Assembly: GCF_947489255.1 (NCBI RefSeq)
Contig: NZ_CANLCY010000005.1
Span: 1 to 64,000 of the forward strand
DNA: 64,000 bases
DNA from: an uncultured Microbacterium sp.
GTDB lineage: Bacteria; Actinomycetota; Actinomycetes; Actinomycetales; Microbacteriaceae
Direction: 5' to 3'
The notes under the pieces were generated by a model that did no database searches, had not been told where the DNA came from, and saw only the letters and a program-made list of their open reading frames with translations. The stretch's first letter is position 1, and every line of letters begins with the position of its first letter. Made by a program: the position numbers and the translations under genes. Shown here in pieces: positions 44,008 to 53,073 of this stretch.

Positions 44008-44901
44008 TCAGAGCGCGCGGAGGATCGCGGCGACGCCGCCCTCGGTGACCGACAGCCCCACCTCGCCCGCGGCGGCGTGCACCTCGGGCGGACCCTGGTG
44101 CATCGCGATCGCGCGACCGCCGTTGCGGACCGCCCACTGCATCATCTCGATGTCGTTGCGGCCGTCGCCCATCACCAGCACGCGCTCGGGAGCGATGCCG
44201 AGCCAGCCGCGCACGAGCTCGAGCGCCGTGGACTTGTCGACACCCTTCGGGGCGATGTCGAGCCACGCTGTCCAGCCGATCGCGTACGACACCTGAGTCA
44301 GTCCGATCCGCTCGACCAGCTCCAGGAAGTCCTGATCGGTCTGTTCGGGAGCCACCACGACGACGCGGCACACCGGTTGACCCGACAGCTCCGCGAAGGT
44401 CACCTCGTTGGCGCCCTCGAGATTCCAGTCATCGAGGTAGTCGGTGAACAGTCGCTTGCCGTCGGGAAGCTCGACGAGGAAGTGTGCACCCGCCAGGTGC
44501 TCGCCGAGCAGCGTCAGCACTTCGGAGGGGTCGAAGGTCTCGACGTGCGCGCGCCGGTAGTCGCCCCCATCGCCGTCGCGTCGCATCACGATCGCGCCGT
44601 TCGAGCACACTGCGTACTCGGGACGGATGCCGAGGCGCTCCATGATCGTGTGGGTGCTGTCCCAGCTGCGACCGGTGGCGAGCATGACCTCGTGACCGAC
44701 CGATTGCGCGTGGGCGACGGCGTCGACCACACCGGGGCTGAGCGTGTCGTCTTCGAGCAGGACGGTGCCGTCGATGTCGAGCGCGATGAGCATGCGCTCG
44801 ACACGGGCGTCGTCGGCCAGGTCGGCGACGATGTCGGCCGCCTCCTGCTTCGGGGCGCTCTCGACGGCGCCGGTGGCGGGGAGTGCGGCCTCGTCGGTCA
44901 T
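44008..44901 (-). CDS. HAD superfamily (Cof-type) hydrolase
   Basis: A 297-residue cytoplasmic phosphatase of the Cof/HAD-IIB group, acting on small phosphorylated metabolites. The nucleophile motif is ALDIDGTVL at about 39-47, after an unusual acidic N-terminal extension of about 35 residues. Motif III/IV is [14 protein letters not shown], with the cap domain between. ATG at 44901 overlaps the serS stop as ATGA, so it is co-translated with seryl-tRNA synthetase, a common order in Microbacteriaceae. The substrate is unknown. Confidence 0.9.
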   Translation of the reverse strand: MTDEAALPATGAVESAPKQEAADIVADLADDARVERMLIALDIDGTVLLEDDTLSPGVVDAVAHAQSVGHEVMLATGRSWDSTHTIMERLGIRPEYAVCSNGAIVMRRDGDGGDYRRAHVETFDPSEVLTLLGEHLAGAHFLVELPDGKRLFTDYLDDWNLEGANEVTFAELSGQPVCRVVVVAPEQTDQDFLELVERIGLTQVSYAIGWTAWLDIAPKGVDKSTALELVRGWLGIAPERVLVMGDGRNDIEMMQWAVRNGGRAIAMHQGPPEVHAAAGEVGLSVTEGGVAAILRAL

Positions 44902-46166
44902 GCGATCGGCTCCATGACCTCGAGGCCGCCCAGGTAGGGCCGGAGGACCTCGGGCACGGTGACCGAGCCGTCTTCGCGCTGATGCGTCTCGAGCAGCGCG
45001 ACGATCCAGCGGGTGGTGGCGAGGGTGCCGTTGAGGGTCGCGACCGGCTGCGTCCTGCCGCCGTCGGCGGGACGGAAGCGGGTGTCGAGGCGCCGCGCCT
45101 GGTACGTCGTGCAGTTCGAGGTGCTCGTGAGCTCGCGGTACGCGTCCTGCGTCGGGACCCAGGCCTCGATGTCGAACTTGCGCGCGGCGCTCGACCCGAG
45201 GTCGCCCGCGGCGACGTCGATCACGCGGTAGGCCAGCCCGAGGTCCTGCAGCATGCCCTCCTGCATGGCGACCAGACGGTCGTGCTCGGCCTCGGCATCC
45301 GCGGGGTCGGTGTAGACGAACATCTCGAGCTTGTTGAACTGGTGCACGCGGATGATGCCACGGGTGTCTTTGCCGTAGGAGCCGGCCTCGCTGCGGTAGC
45401 ACGTGGACCACCCGGCGTAGCGCTTCGCCCCGCGCTCGAGGTCGAGGATCTCGTCCATGTGGTACCCGGCGAGGGGGACCTCGCTCGTGCCCACGAGGTA
45501 GAGGTCCTCCTTGGGCAGGTGGTACACCTCGTCGGCGTGCTGGCCGAGGAAGCCGGTGCCGCGCATGACCTCGGGCCGCACGAGCGTCGGCGGGATCATG
45601 GGCGTGAAGCCGGCCTGCAGCGCCCGGTCGAGGGCGAGGGTCATGAGCGCGAGCTCGAGGCGCGCGCCGATGCCGGTGAGGAAATAGAAGCGGCTGCCCG
45701 AGACCTTCGTGCCGCGCTCCATGTCGATCGCGCCGAGCAGCTCGCCGATCTCGAGGTGATCGCGGGGCGCGAAGTCGTAGGAGGGGACCTCGCCGTGGGT
45801 CCGGAGCGTGACGAAGTCGTCTTCACCGCCCGCGGGCACGCCCTCGAGCACGATGTTCTCGATCTTCGACAGCGCGGCCTCGGCGGCCTCTTCGGCGGCG
45901 GTCACGGCGTGCTGCGCGGCCTTGACCTGCTCGCTGAGCTGCTTGGCCTCGGCGACGAGAGCGGCCTTCTCGTCTTTCGGGGCCTGCGCGACGCGCTTGC
46001 CGTGCGCGTTCTGCGCGGCGCGCAGCTCTTCGAAGGCGGTGATGGCGGCGCGGCGGTCGCGGTCGGCGGCGAGGGCCTCGTCCACCGAATCCGGCGACTC
46101 CCCGCGAGCGATCTGGGAGCGCTTCACGAGCTCGGGATCTTCACGCAGCAGAGTCAGGTCGATCAC
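44898..46166 (-). CDS. serS: Seryl-tRNA synthetase
   Basis: Charges tRNA-Ser with serine in the cytoplasm. At 422 residues it has the normal bacterial length. The N-terminal coiled-coil arm (about 30-100) grips the long variable arm of tRNA-Ser. Class II motifs are present: motif 2 [20 protein letters not shown] and motif 3 [18 protein letters not shown], with [11 protein letters not shown] in between. The start codon is GTG at 46166. Two tRNA-Ser genes lie 2.2 and 4 kb away. Its stop overlaps the HAD gene by ATGA. Confidence 0.97.
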   Translation of the reverse strand: MIDLTLLREDPELVKRSQIARGESPDSVDEALAADRDRRAAITAFEELRAAQNAHGKRVAQAPKDEKAALVAEAKQLSEQVKAAQHAVTAAEEAAEAALSKIENIVLEGVPAGGEDDFVTLRTHGEVPSYDFAPRDHLEIGELLGAIDMERGTKVSGSRFYFLTGIGARLELALMTLALDRALQAGFTPMIPPTLVRPEVMRGTGFLGQHADEVYHLPKEDLYLVGTSEVPLAGYHMDEILDLERGAKRYAGWSTCYRSEAGSYGKDTRGIIRVHQFNKLEMFVYTDPADAEAEHDRLVAMQEGMLQDLGLAYRVIDVAAGDLGSSAARKFDIEAWVPTQDAYRELTSTSNCTTYQARRLDTRFRPADGGRTQPVATLNGTLATTRWIVALLETHQREDGSVTVPEVLRPYLGGLEVMEPIA

Positions 46167-46331
46167 GCGTCCATCCTACGGTCGCTCCCGACCGCTCCTT
46201 CCGCCCCGCGCGGGCCGCGCTCCGGCGCGGAACCCGGGCGTGTCCGCGCGAGGCATGGTCTTGCGGCATCCGGTCGTCAAGCCCACCCGTCCGGCCCGGT
46301 CGGGCGACCCCCGCGGTCCTATGGTGGAGCC

Positions 46332-47621
46332 ATGGCCGCCCCTGACGAGCCGCGTGACGACGCGGAGTCCCCCGAGAACGTCCCCTCCGACGCGCCCGCC
46401 GAGGTGAAAGCCGACGCCGCCGCCGCAGACGGGTCGAGCGAGCACTTCGAGTCCGCGCGGCTCGCCGACGACACCGACGACCACCCCCGCAAGGACGCAC
46501 CCCACCCCAAAGACGCGGCGGAGCCCGACGACGTCATCCATCAGCCCGAGGATATCGACCCGGATTCGTCGGCCGACCTGCCCGGCAAGGCGCAGCGCGT
46601 GGATGCCGAGGGCTCCGAGGCTTCCATGGACGCCGAACGCGCCGAGGCCAAGCGCGCCGCCCTCGTCTACAACCCGACCAAGGTGGATCCGGAGACCCTG
46701 CGCGCCCGCGTGGCCGAGCTCGCGGCCGCGGCCGGCTGGGCCGAGCCCCTCTTCTACGAGACGACCGTCGACGACCTCGGCGACGACGCCACCCGCGCCG
46801 CACTCGACGAGAAGGTGGATGCCGTGCTCGTGGCCGGCGGCGACGGCACCGTACGCGCCGTGGCCGAGGCGCTCACCTCCACGGGCGTCCCGCTCACGAT
46901 CGTGCCGAGCGGAACGGGCAACCTCCTCGCGCGCAACCTGAACCTCCCGCTCGCCGACACCGACGCGATGATCCGCGCGACCTTCGAGGGCGACATCCGA
47001 TCGATCGACACCGGGCTGGCCCGTATCCGCCGCGCCGACGGCGGGGTCGAGGAACACGGGTTCTCGGTCATGGCCGGGATAGGGCTGGATGCCGCGATGA
47101 TCCAGAACACCCGCGACGACCTGAAGAAGCAGGTCGGTTGGGTCGCCTACGTCGACGGCGCCGCCCGCTCCCTCGTGGGCGCGAAGCCGTTCCGTGTGAT
47201 GTACCAGCTGAACGGTCACCGCCTGCACTCGGCGAAGGTGCACAGCGTGCTCTTCGCGAACTGCGGCGCCCTCCAGGGCGGCGTGGCCCTGATCCCCGAC
47301 GCCTCGATCGCCGATGGCCGCCTCGACGTGGCGGTGCTCCAGCCGACCGGGGTGTGGGGCTGGCTGGGCGTGTGGCGGAGCATCGTGTGGGACAACTCGG
47401 TGCTGCGCAAGTTCCGCGCCGGCCGCCGCGTGCTCGAGCGCCGCAAGGACTCCTCGGTGCGCTATCTCCGGGGCACGGGCATCGAGCTCGCGACCGCCCC
47501 CGCGCAGCCGATCGAGCTCGACGGCGACGAGTTCGGCGAGGCGACGCGCATCTACACGCGCATCGTCGCGGGCGGTCTCATCGTGGCGCTGCCGAAGGGG
47601 CACGACACGTCGTCGCTCTGA
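46332..47621 (+). CDS. Diacylglycerol kinase family lipid kinase
   Basis: A 429-residue lipid kinase that phosphorylates diacylglycerol or a related lipid at the membrane face. The catalytic domain starts near residue 108 (RAALVYNPTKVDPE). The nucleotide-binding GGDGT is at 169-173 and PSGTGNLLARNL at about 192-203. The first ~107 residues form an acidic, low-complexity extension (DAPAEVKADAAAADG; DDTDDHPRKDAPHPKDA) not found in E. coli-type kinases and probably disordered. ATG at 46332 may be leaderless, with TATGGT 6 bases upstream. Confidence 0.9.
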   Translation: MAAPDEPRDDAESPENVPSDAPAEVKADAAAADGSSEHFESARLADDTDDHPRKDAPHPKDAAEPDDVIHQPEDIDPDSSADLPGKAQRVDAEGSEASMDAERAEAKRAALVYNPTKVDPETLRARVAELAAAAGWAEPLFYETTVDDLGDDATRAALDEKVDAVLVAGGDGTVRAVAEALTSTGVPLTIVPSGTGNLLARNLNLPLADTDAMIRATFEGDIRSIDTGLARIRRADGGVEEHGFSVMAGIGLDAAMIQNTRDDLKKQVGWVAYVDGAARSLVGAKPFRVMYQLNGHRLHSAKVHSVLFANCGALQGGVALIPDASIADGRLDVAVLQPTGVWGWLGVWRSIVWDNSVLRKFRAGRRVLERRKDSSVRYLRGTGIELATAPAQPIELDGDEFGEATRIYTRIVAGGLIVALPKGHDTSSL

Positions 47622-47679
47622 CGCGCGGCGTTCCGACGGCGAACGCGGCATCCGGCATCCGGCGAGATGACATAAGTCG

Positions 47680-47742
47680 GCCGAGATCCCTTGCTTCGAC
47701 GTCGAGTCTCGGGTGCTCTCGGCAGGGATGGGCGATCTCGGC
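47680..47742. repeat. 63-bp imperfect palindromic element
   Basis: GCCGAGATC (47680-47688) is complementary to GATCTCGGC (47734-47742), with partial CCCT/AGGG pairing inside. The length matches the other palindromic elements, but the arm sequence differs. It sits in the 210-base gap between the lipid kinase and photolyase genes. Confidence 0.5.
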
Positions 47743-47819
47743 GACGGCGCGGCCGGTGCGGCCGACCGGGAGCGGCCGTGAGCGGGTGTCAAGCCCGGAG
47801 GGGCGGATGCCGTGGTGGA

Positions 47820-47825
47820 TAGCGT
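47820..47825 (+). promoter_or_regulatory. Putative leaderless promoter -10 box (TAGCGT)
   Basis: TAGCGT lies 6 bases before ATG 47832, with no Shine-Dalgarno sequence. The stretch GATAGCGTCGGGGAATG nearly repeats the one before the GH13 gene at 20831. Confidence 0.42.
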
Positions 47826-47831
47826 CGGGGA

Positions 47832-49202
47832 ATGGCAACGCCTTCGATCGTGTGGTTCCGTGACGACCTCCGCCTGACCGACAACCCCGCGCTGCGCGCC
47901 GCGCTCGACCGCGACGAGCCGATCGTGGCGCTGTACGTGCTCGACGAGGAATCCGACGGCGTGCGCGAGATCGGCGGGGCGGCGCGGTGGTGGCTGCACG
48001 GATCGCTGGCATCCCTCGGCGAGCGCCTGAGCGAACGCGGCTCAACGCTCGTGCTGCGGCGGGGCGCGGCGGCGAAGGTGCTCCCGGCGCTGGTCGACGA
48101 GGTCGGCGCCGGCGCCGTGTTCTGGAACCGCCGCTACGGCGGGGCCGAGCGCGAGATCGACGCCGGCATCAAGGAGAAACTGCGCGACGACGGCGTGACC
48201 GTGGCGTCGTTCGCGGCGAACCTGCTGTACGAGCCGTGGACCGTGCGCACGCAGTCCGACAAGCCCTACGGCGTCTACAGCCCGTTCTCGCGCGCGGTGC
48301 AGAAGCTTCCCGCGCCGCGCCCGCCCCTGCCCGAGGCCCGCAAGGTGCCGGGGGTGTCGGCATCCATCGACTCCGACGACCTGTCGTCGTGGGGCCTGTT
48401 GCCGACGAAGCCCGACTGGGCCGGCGGACTGCGCGAGATGTGGGAGCCGGGTGAGCCGGCTGCGAAGGCGCGTCTGAGGGAGTTCCTCGACGACGACCTC
48501 GGCGACTACTCGAAATACCGTGACGAATTCGCCGGAGGCGCCACCTCGAACCTGTCGCCGCGTCTGCGCTGGGGAGAGCTCAGCCCGTACCAGGTGTGGC
48601 ACGACACCCTCGAGCACAAGGGGTCGGGGCAGCACGCGCAGAGCGCCAGCGGCTTCCTCTCCGAGATCGTGTGGCGCGAGTTCGCGTGGCACGTGACGTA
48701 CCACTCGCCCGACATCGCCACCGTGAACTGGCGGCGCAATTTCGACGACTTCCCCTGGCCGAAGCTGAACCGCTCGCACCTCGAGACGTGGCAGAAGGGC
48801 GAGACCGGGGTCGCCGTCGTGGACGCGGGGATGCGACAGCTGTGGAAGACCGGCGTCATGCACAATCGCGTGCGCATGATCACGGCATCCTTCCTCATCA
48901 AGAACCTGCTGATCGACTGGCGGCACGGCGAGCAGTGGTTCTGGGACTGCCTGGTCGACGCGGATGCCGCGAGCAACCCCTTCAACTGGCAGTGGGTCGC
49001 GGGGTCCGGCGCGGATGCCGCTCCGTACTTCCGCGTGTTCAATCCGGAGACGCAGCGCAAGAAGTTCGACGCGCACGACGAGTACGTGCGCGAGTGGGCT
49101 CCGGAGTACCTGGACGAGAACCCGCCCGAGCCCATGGTCGACCTGGGCGAGACGCGCAAGCGCGCGCTCGACGCCTACGCGCACGTGCGGCACGGGGGCT
49201 GA
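47832..49202 (+). CDS. phrB: Deoxyribodipyrimidine photolyase
   Basis: A 456-residue class I photolyase that uses blue light and FADH to split UV-made pyrimidine dimers. The N-terminal antenna domain begins TPSIVWFRDDLRLTDNPALR. The FAD domain holds GELSPYQVW, WREFAWHV, the class I signature MHNRVRMITASFLIKNLLI and DADAASNPFNWQWVAGSGAD. The tryptophans of the electron chain are plausible within W-rich blocks. It is a single gene with a likely leaderless promoter. A cryptochrome role is less likely given the intact photolyase signature. Confidence 0.95.
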   Translation: MATPSIVWFRDDLRLTDNPALRAALDRDEPIVALYVLDEESDGVREIGGAARWWLHGSLASLGERLSERGSTLVLRRGAAAKVLPALVDEVGAGAVFWNRRYGGAEREIDAGIKEKLRDDGVTVASFAANLLYEPWTVRTQSDKPYGVYSPFSRAVQKLPAPRPPLPEARKVPGVSASIDSDDLSSWGLLPTKPDWAGGLREMWEPGEPAAKARLREFLDDDLGDYSKYRDEFAGGATSNLSPRLRWGELSPYQVWHDTLEHKGSGQHAQSASGFLSEIVWREFAWHVTYHSPDIATVNWRRNFDDFPWPKLNRSHLETWQKGETGVAVVDAGMRQLWKTGVMHNRVRMITASFLIKNLLIDWRHGEQWFWDCLVDADAASNPFNWQWVAGSGADAAPYFRVFNPETQRKKFDAHDEYVREWAPEYLDENPPEPMVDLGETRKRALDAYAHVRHGG

Positions 49203-49208
49203 GCCGAC

Positions 49209-50561
49209 TCAGCGCCAGGGATCGACCGGATTGCCCGCGTCGAAACGCGCGAGGAACTGCGCCATCTCGTCGACCACACGCTGCTCGTTGCTCTGCATGT
49301 CCTGCAGCACGAGGTCGAGGTTCTGCGCCCCGGTCGTCACATCCCAGGCGAGATTGCGCAGGAGGTCGTAGAGCAGGGTGCGCAACGCGCCCCAGGCGCC
49401 GGAAGGTCCGCTCGCGCCGATACCCAACGCGCCGTCGCGCGCTACGCAGCTCATCGAGGCGCTCAGGAGCGCGGTCGCCGAGCCGGAGAGCTCCGCCGAG
49501 ATCGTGGGCAGGTACGTCGAGCTGATCTCGATGACGAGGGAGGGCTCGATGATGATGACATCGGAGGAACTCGCAGGATCATCCTGGACGAGGGGCGCCG
49601 ACAGGTCGTACGACGACTGCTGGGACTGCACCGCGGTGAGGTTGTTCGAGAGGTTCTCGTCGAGCAGGGTCTCCTCGTGCGCGATGCCCTCGTTGAGTGC
49701 GCGCAGCGCCTCTTCGAACGTGGACAGCACGGCGGCGGCATCCGCTCCGGTGATCGTCTCCTTCTCGGGGTCCTGCTCGCTCGAACCCTGGACGACCTGG
49801 ATGCCCAGGCCCACCACCTCGAACACCGCACCCGCGCCCGGCACGAACAGCTTGGCGCCCTGCGCCGCCCAGCCCGCCACCTTCAGCGCGATCTCGTACC
49901 CTTCGGTGGCGCCGGATGCCGCGAGCTCCTCCGACGCATCCACGCCCGCCTGGACGATCTGTCGCACGTTCTCCCGTGCGGACTCCCAGAGTTTCTGCTC
50001 CGCGGCGAGCGCGGCCCCGAGGACGACCGAGAGCCCGTGCAGCCCGCCGATGACGGGTCCCAGCTGCGAGACGAAGCGGGATTTGAACGCGGCGATGGCG
50101 GCGCCCGACATGGCGTCGCTGTTCTCCATGACGAGCGCGATGTTGCCGGCGATGAGTCCGGCACCGACCTGAGCGCCCTCGGACGCCGCCGCGGCACCCG
50201 ACAGCTTCCGCGTGACGGCCACCGCGGAGGCCACCTCGCCCTCGATCGTGCCGGGATCGGGGAGGTGGAGCCAGGGGGCGATGGCCTCGTCGATGCGGGA
50301 ACGGATGCTGTCGAACGCCGCGCCGAATTCCTCGTCCTTGCCGCCGCCGACGAAGATGTCGGCGATGAAGTTGTCGCTCGACCAGTCTCCGCCGCCCTCC
50401 CCGTCCGGCCCGGGCCGGGTGACCGTGTAGTGCGCGCTCGACGAGTCGATCTCGTAGGAGTCGCCGTTGATCTCCCATCCGGACGGGCTGGTGCGCATGT
50501 AGGCGTCGATGGCCGCGCGCTTGAATCGCGGAATGAGAGCGGAGACGTCCGTCGAGCTCAT
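49209..50561 (-). CDS. Hypothetical protein, alanine-rich
   Basis: I do not recognise this 450-residue protein. It has no signal peptide. A central region has weakly amphipathic alanine-rich helices and one or two glycine/alanine hydrophobic stretches (for example VGAGLIAGNIALVM and PGAGAVFEVVGLGIQVVQG) that could form hairpins in a membrane or a helical bundle. The helical, coiled-coil-like composition and a partner small membrane protein recall type VII secretion substrates, but no WxG or LxG motif was found. ATG at 50561 overlaps the small membrane protein gene by ATGA. Confidence 0.72.
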   Translation of the reverse strand: MSSTDVSALIPRFKRAAIDAYMRTSPSGWEINGDSYEIDSSSAHYTVTRPGPDGEGGGDWSSDNFIADIFVGGGKDEEFGAAFDSIRSRIDEAIAPWLHLPDPGTIEGEVASAVAVTRKLSGAAAASEGAQVGAGLIAGNIALVMENSDAMSGAAIAAFKSRFVSQLGPVIGGLHGLSVVLGAALAAEQKLWESARENVRQIVQAGVDASEELAASGATEGYEIALKVAGWAAQGAKLFVPGAGAVFEVVGLGIQVVQGSSEQDPEKETITGADAAAVLSTFEEALRALNEGIAHEETLLDENLSNNLTAVQSQQSSYDLSAPLVQDDPASSSDVIIIEPSLVIEISSTYLPTISAELSGSATALLSASMSCVARDGALGIGASGPSGAWGALRTLLYDLLRNLAWDVTTGAQNLDLVLQDMQSNEQRVVDEMAQFLARFDAGNPVDPWR

Positions 50562-50977
50562 CGTTGCGCACCCGCCGAATCGCGCGCACCGTCGCCCTCG
50601 GGCAGCGCGGCTCGTCGTCGTGCCGCCAGCAGGGTCAGGCCGGTGCCGAACACCGCGACCAGACCGATCCACGTCATCCGAGACTGCCGCGCCTCGCCGC
50701 AGAGCCCCTGCGCCGTCGCGTCTGCCCGCGCCGCCAGCTCGACGCTCGGGTTCTCTCCCTCATCGATGTAGCCGACGCTCTCGAGCCAGCGCTCGGTCAC
50801 ATCGGACTGATCGTCCGCGCGGTCGCCGACGAGACTGGCCCCCGACACGGAGGACAGCAGGGGTCGGCACTGCAGGTCGCCGACCCCGTTGCTCAACCCC
50901 ACGGAGGTCGGGGCGAAACCCAGGAACCCCGCTCCAACGATGGTCGCACCCGCCACGACCGGACTGATCCAGCGCAT
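50558..50977 (-). CDS. Small membrane protein, unknown function
   Basis: A 139-residue protein with a hydrophobic N-terminus (VAGATIVGAGFLGFAP, span or signal) and a C-terminal span (MTWIGLVAVFGTGLTLLAA) before a basic RRRAALP tail. The loop between, about 75 residues, contains two cysteines (C37 and C93) that could form a disulfide outside the membrane. It is co-translated with the unknown 450-residue protein (ATGA overlap). No family was recognised. Confidence 0.72.
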   Translation of the reverse strand: MRWISPVVAGATIVGAGFLGFAPTSVGLSNGVGDLQCRPLLSSVSGASLVGDRADDQSDVTERWLESVGYIDEGENPSVELAARADATAQGLCGEARQSRMTWIGLVAVFGTGLTLLAARRRAALPEGDGARDSAGAQR

Positions 50978-51094
50978 TCATCCCCCTTGAATCCACGTCG
51001 CCCTCCAACCTATGCGCGAGCATTGCGTGGCGGAAGGCCCACCGCCCACGCGAAAGGGGCGCCACCTCGCGGTGACGCCCCTTGTCGACGGATG

Positions 51095-51520
51095 TCAGTT
51101 GACGCGCTGCTCGTCGGCGTCGTCCTCGTCGTCGTCGCCCGGGATGAAGACGTCGACCACGGTCACGTTGATCTCGGCGACCTTCATGCCCACGAGCTCG
51201 GTGATGGCCTGGTGCACGGCCGAGCGCACGTTCGAGGCCACGCGCTGCAGCTGCTCGGGGTAGTCGACCTGGATCGAGATGTCGGCGGCGACCTCGGTCT
51301 CGCCGACCTCGACGCTCACGCCCTGGGCGTGGTCCTTCGCGCCGACGGCCTGGCGGATGTTGCCGATCACGCGGGCGGCGCCGCCACCGAGGGCGTGGAC
51401 GCCGGGAACCTCGGCCGCGGCGATGCCGGCGACCTTGGCGACGACGGCGTCGACGATGACGGTCGAGCCGCCGTCCTTCGTGGCGGGCGTGGGGGTGGCG
51501 GTGGTGGTGTTCTCAGCCAT
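51095..51520 (-). CDS. Asp23/Gls24 family envelope stress protein
   Basis: A 141-residue protein of the Asp23/Gls24 family, which in Gram-positive bacteria is linked to alkaline and envelope stress and to membrane anchoring via partner proteins. The conserved core is VVAKVAGIAAAEVPGVHAL at about 28-46, VSVEVGETEVAADISIQVDY and VRSAVHQAITELVGMKVAEI. A Thr-Ala N-terminus and an acidic tail (DDDEDDADEQ) flank it. ATG at 51520 gives the expected length. It stands apart from its neighbours. Confidence 0.9.
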   Translation of the reverse strand: MAENTTTATPTPATKDGGSTVIVDAVVAKVAGIAAAEVPGVHALGGGAARVIGNIRQAVGAKDHAQGVSVEVGETEVAADISIQVDYPEQLQRVASNVRSAVHQAITELVGMKVAEINVTVVDVFIPGDDDEDDADEQRVN

Positions 51521-51643
51521 GTTCGCTTCCTTCCGTCGTTTCCGGAACCGTGTGTTCCGCGATGTCATAGGTGAGACGCGCGCCGGAGGGGATCCGTCAC
51601 GGATTTCTTCCTGGGAGAAAGCTGAGGACGGATGCCGCGGGCC

Positions 51644-51892
51644 TCAGACGCCGTCCCAGTCGATCGACGGGGCCTGTTCGTCGAGCGTCGCGTCACCGTT
51701 CTCCTCGGTCCACGACACGACCCGGGTGTGCGGGGTGAACATCACGCTCACGTCCCGCTCGCCCACCACGACGAAGCGCACGAAACGACCGCCGTCGTGC
51801 ACGGCAGCCTCGATGCTGTCTTCGAGTTCGACGATGTCCTGCCCGGGCGCGAGCGAGAACGTCGCGTCGTCGACGGTCATCACGGTGCGCAT
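51644..51892 (-). CDS. Small hypothetical protein
   Basis: An 82-residue acidic protein, not recognised. It has no membrane span or metal motif. The pattern FVRFVVVGERDVSVMFTPHTRVV suggests a small beta-sheet fold. The codon usage looks real: its third positions are high in GC and the reading frame is free of stops. It lies between the Asp23 gene and the oxidoreductase gene and probably has its own promoter. Confidence 0.68.
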   Translation of the reverse strand: MRTVMTVDDATFSLAPGQDIVELEDSIEAAVHDGGRFVRFVVVGERDVSVMFTPHTRVVSWTEENGDATLDEQAPSIDWDGV

Positions 51893-52007
51893 GCGGTCGC
51901 TTCTTCGCTCATGCGCGGCACGATAAGAACCTCGCCGATCGACGGTCAGGGGGGTTGCGCCCCCGCGTGAGGGGAATACGCTCTCTGCCCGGCGCGTTGC
52001 CTCCGGG

Positions 52008-53057
52008 GTGAACGACGCGATCCCCTCCCTCTCCGTTCTCGACCTCGTGCCCGTGCGCCACGGGCAGACCAGTGCACAGGCGGTGAGCGCCGCCCTCGAC
52101 CTGGTCGAGGTCGCCGACCGCCTCGGCTACCGCCGCTACTGGTTCGCCGAGCACCACAACATGCCGTCCGTGGCATCCACGACTCCCCCCGTGCTCATCG
52201 CCGCCGCCGCGGCACGCACGAGCCGCATCCGCGTGGGATCGGGTGGCGTCATGCTGCCCAACCACTCACCGCTGATCGTCGCCGAACAGTTCGCCGCTCT
52301 CGAGGCGCTCGCCCCCGGCCGCATCGACCTCGGCATCGGCCGCGCGCCGGGCAGCGACCCGGTCATCACCCAGCTGCTGAATCGTTCGGGCACCACGAGC
52401 GACGTCTCGCGCTTCCCCGACCACGTGACCGACATCATGGCGCTCACCTCGCCCGAGGGCGCGACGGTGCGATTCACCTCGGGCACCGAGTACCAGGTGA
52501 AGGCGACGCCGGCGGCATCCGGGATGCCGCAGGTGTGGCTGCTCGGATCGAGCGATTACTCGGCGCAGCTCGCGGCTTCGTTCGGTCTGCCGTACGTGTT
52601 CGCGAATCACTTCGCCGGCGAGGGGCTCGACCGGGCGCTGCACCTGTACCGCGACCAGTTCGTGCCGAACGAGACCGGAGAGGGTCCCCGCACGTTCGTC
52701 ACCGCGAACGTCGTGGCCGCCCCGACGACCGAGGAGGCCGAGGAGCGCGCCATCCCGCAGCTGCGCATGATGGCGCGGCTGCGCACGAACAAGCCGCTCG
52801 TGCCTCTCGAGACGGTCGAGCAGGCGAAGGCCGACCCGTTCGATGCGATGGCCGAGTCGATCATGGCGTCGACGCGCCAGAAGTGGTTCGTCGGAACCGG
52901 CGCCGACGTGCAGGGCCGGCTCGCCGCCTTCGCCGCCCAGCACGGGGTCGACGAGATCATGGTGTCGCCCGTCGCGGGCGCGTACGACGGCGAGGGCTTC
53001 GAGGGACGCGTGCAGACGCTCGAGCTCATCGCGGCGCCGGCTGCTGTGGCGGCCTGA
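52008..53057 (+). CDS. LLM-class flavin-dependent oxidoreductase
   Basis: A 349-residue bacterial luciferase-like oxidoreductase (TIM barrel) using FMN. The family block RYWFAEHHNMPSVASTTPPV at about 43-62 and IRVGSGGVMLPNHSPLIVAEQ match the group-1 short family often annotated as MsnO8 type. EQFAALEALAPGRIDLGIGRAPG is also characteristic. GTG at 52008 lacks a clear ribosome site. The natural substrate is unknown; these enzymes oxidise small ketones, sulfonates or deazaflavin-linked substrates. Confidence 0.9.
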   Translation: MNDAIPSLSVLDLVPVRHGQTSAQAVSAALDLVEVADRLGYRRYWFAEHHNMPSVASTTPPVLIAAAAARTSRIRVGSGGVMLPNHSPLIVAEQFAALEALAPGRIDLGIGRAPGSDPVITQLLNRSGTTSDVSRFPDHVTDIMALTSPEGATVRFTSGTEYQVKATPAASGMPQVWLLGSSDYSAQLAASFGLPYVFANHFAGEGLDRALHLYRDQFVPNETGEGPRTFVTANVVAAPTTEEAEERAIPQLRMMARLRTNKPLVPLETVEQAKADPFDAMAESIMASTRQKWFVGTGADVQGRLAAFAAQHGVDEIMVSPVAGAYDGEGFEGRVQTLELIAAPAAVAA

Positions 53058-53073
53058 GATCGGCGGCGGTGAT

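Noticed and set aside
44883..47621. A 912-codon open frame through serS and the lipid kinase
   Set aside because: Its first half is antisense to serS. The real gene starts at 46332.
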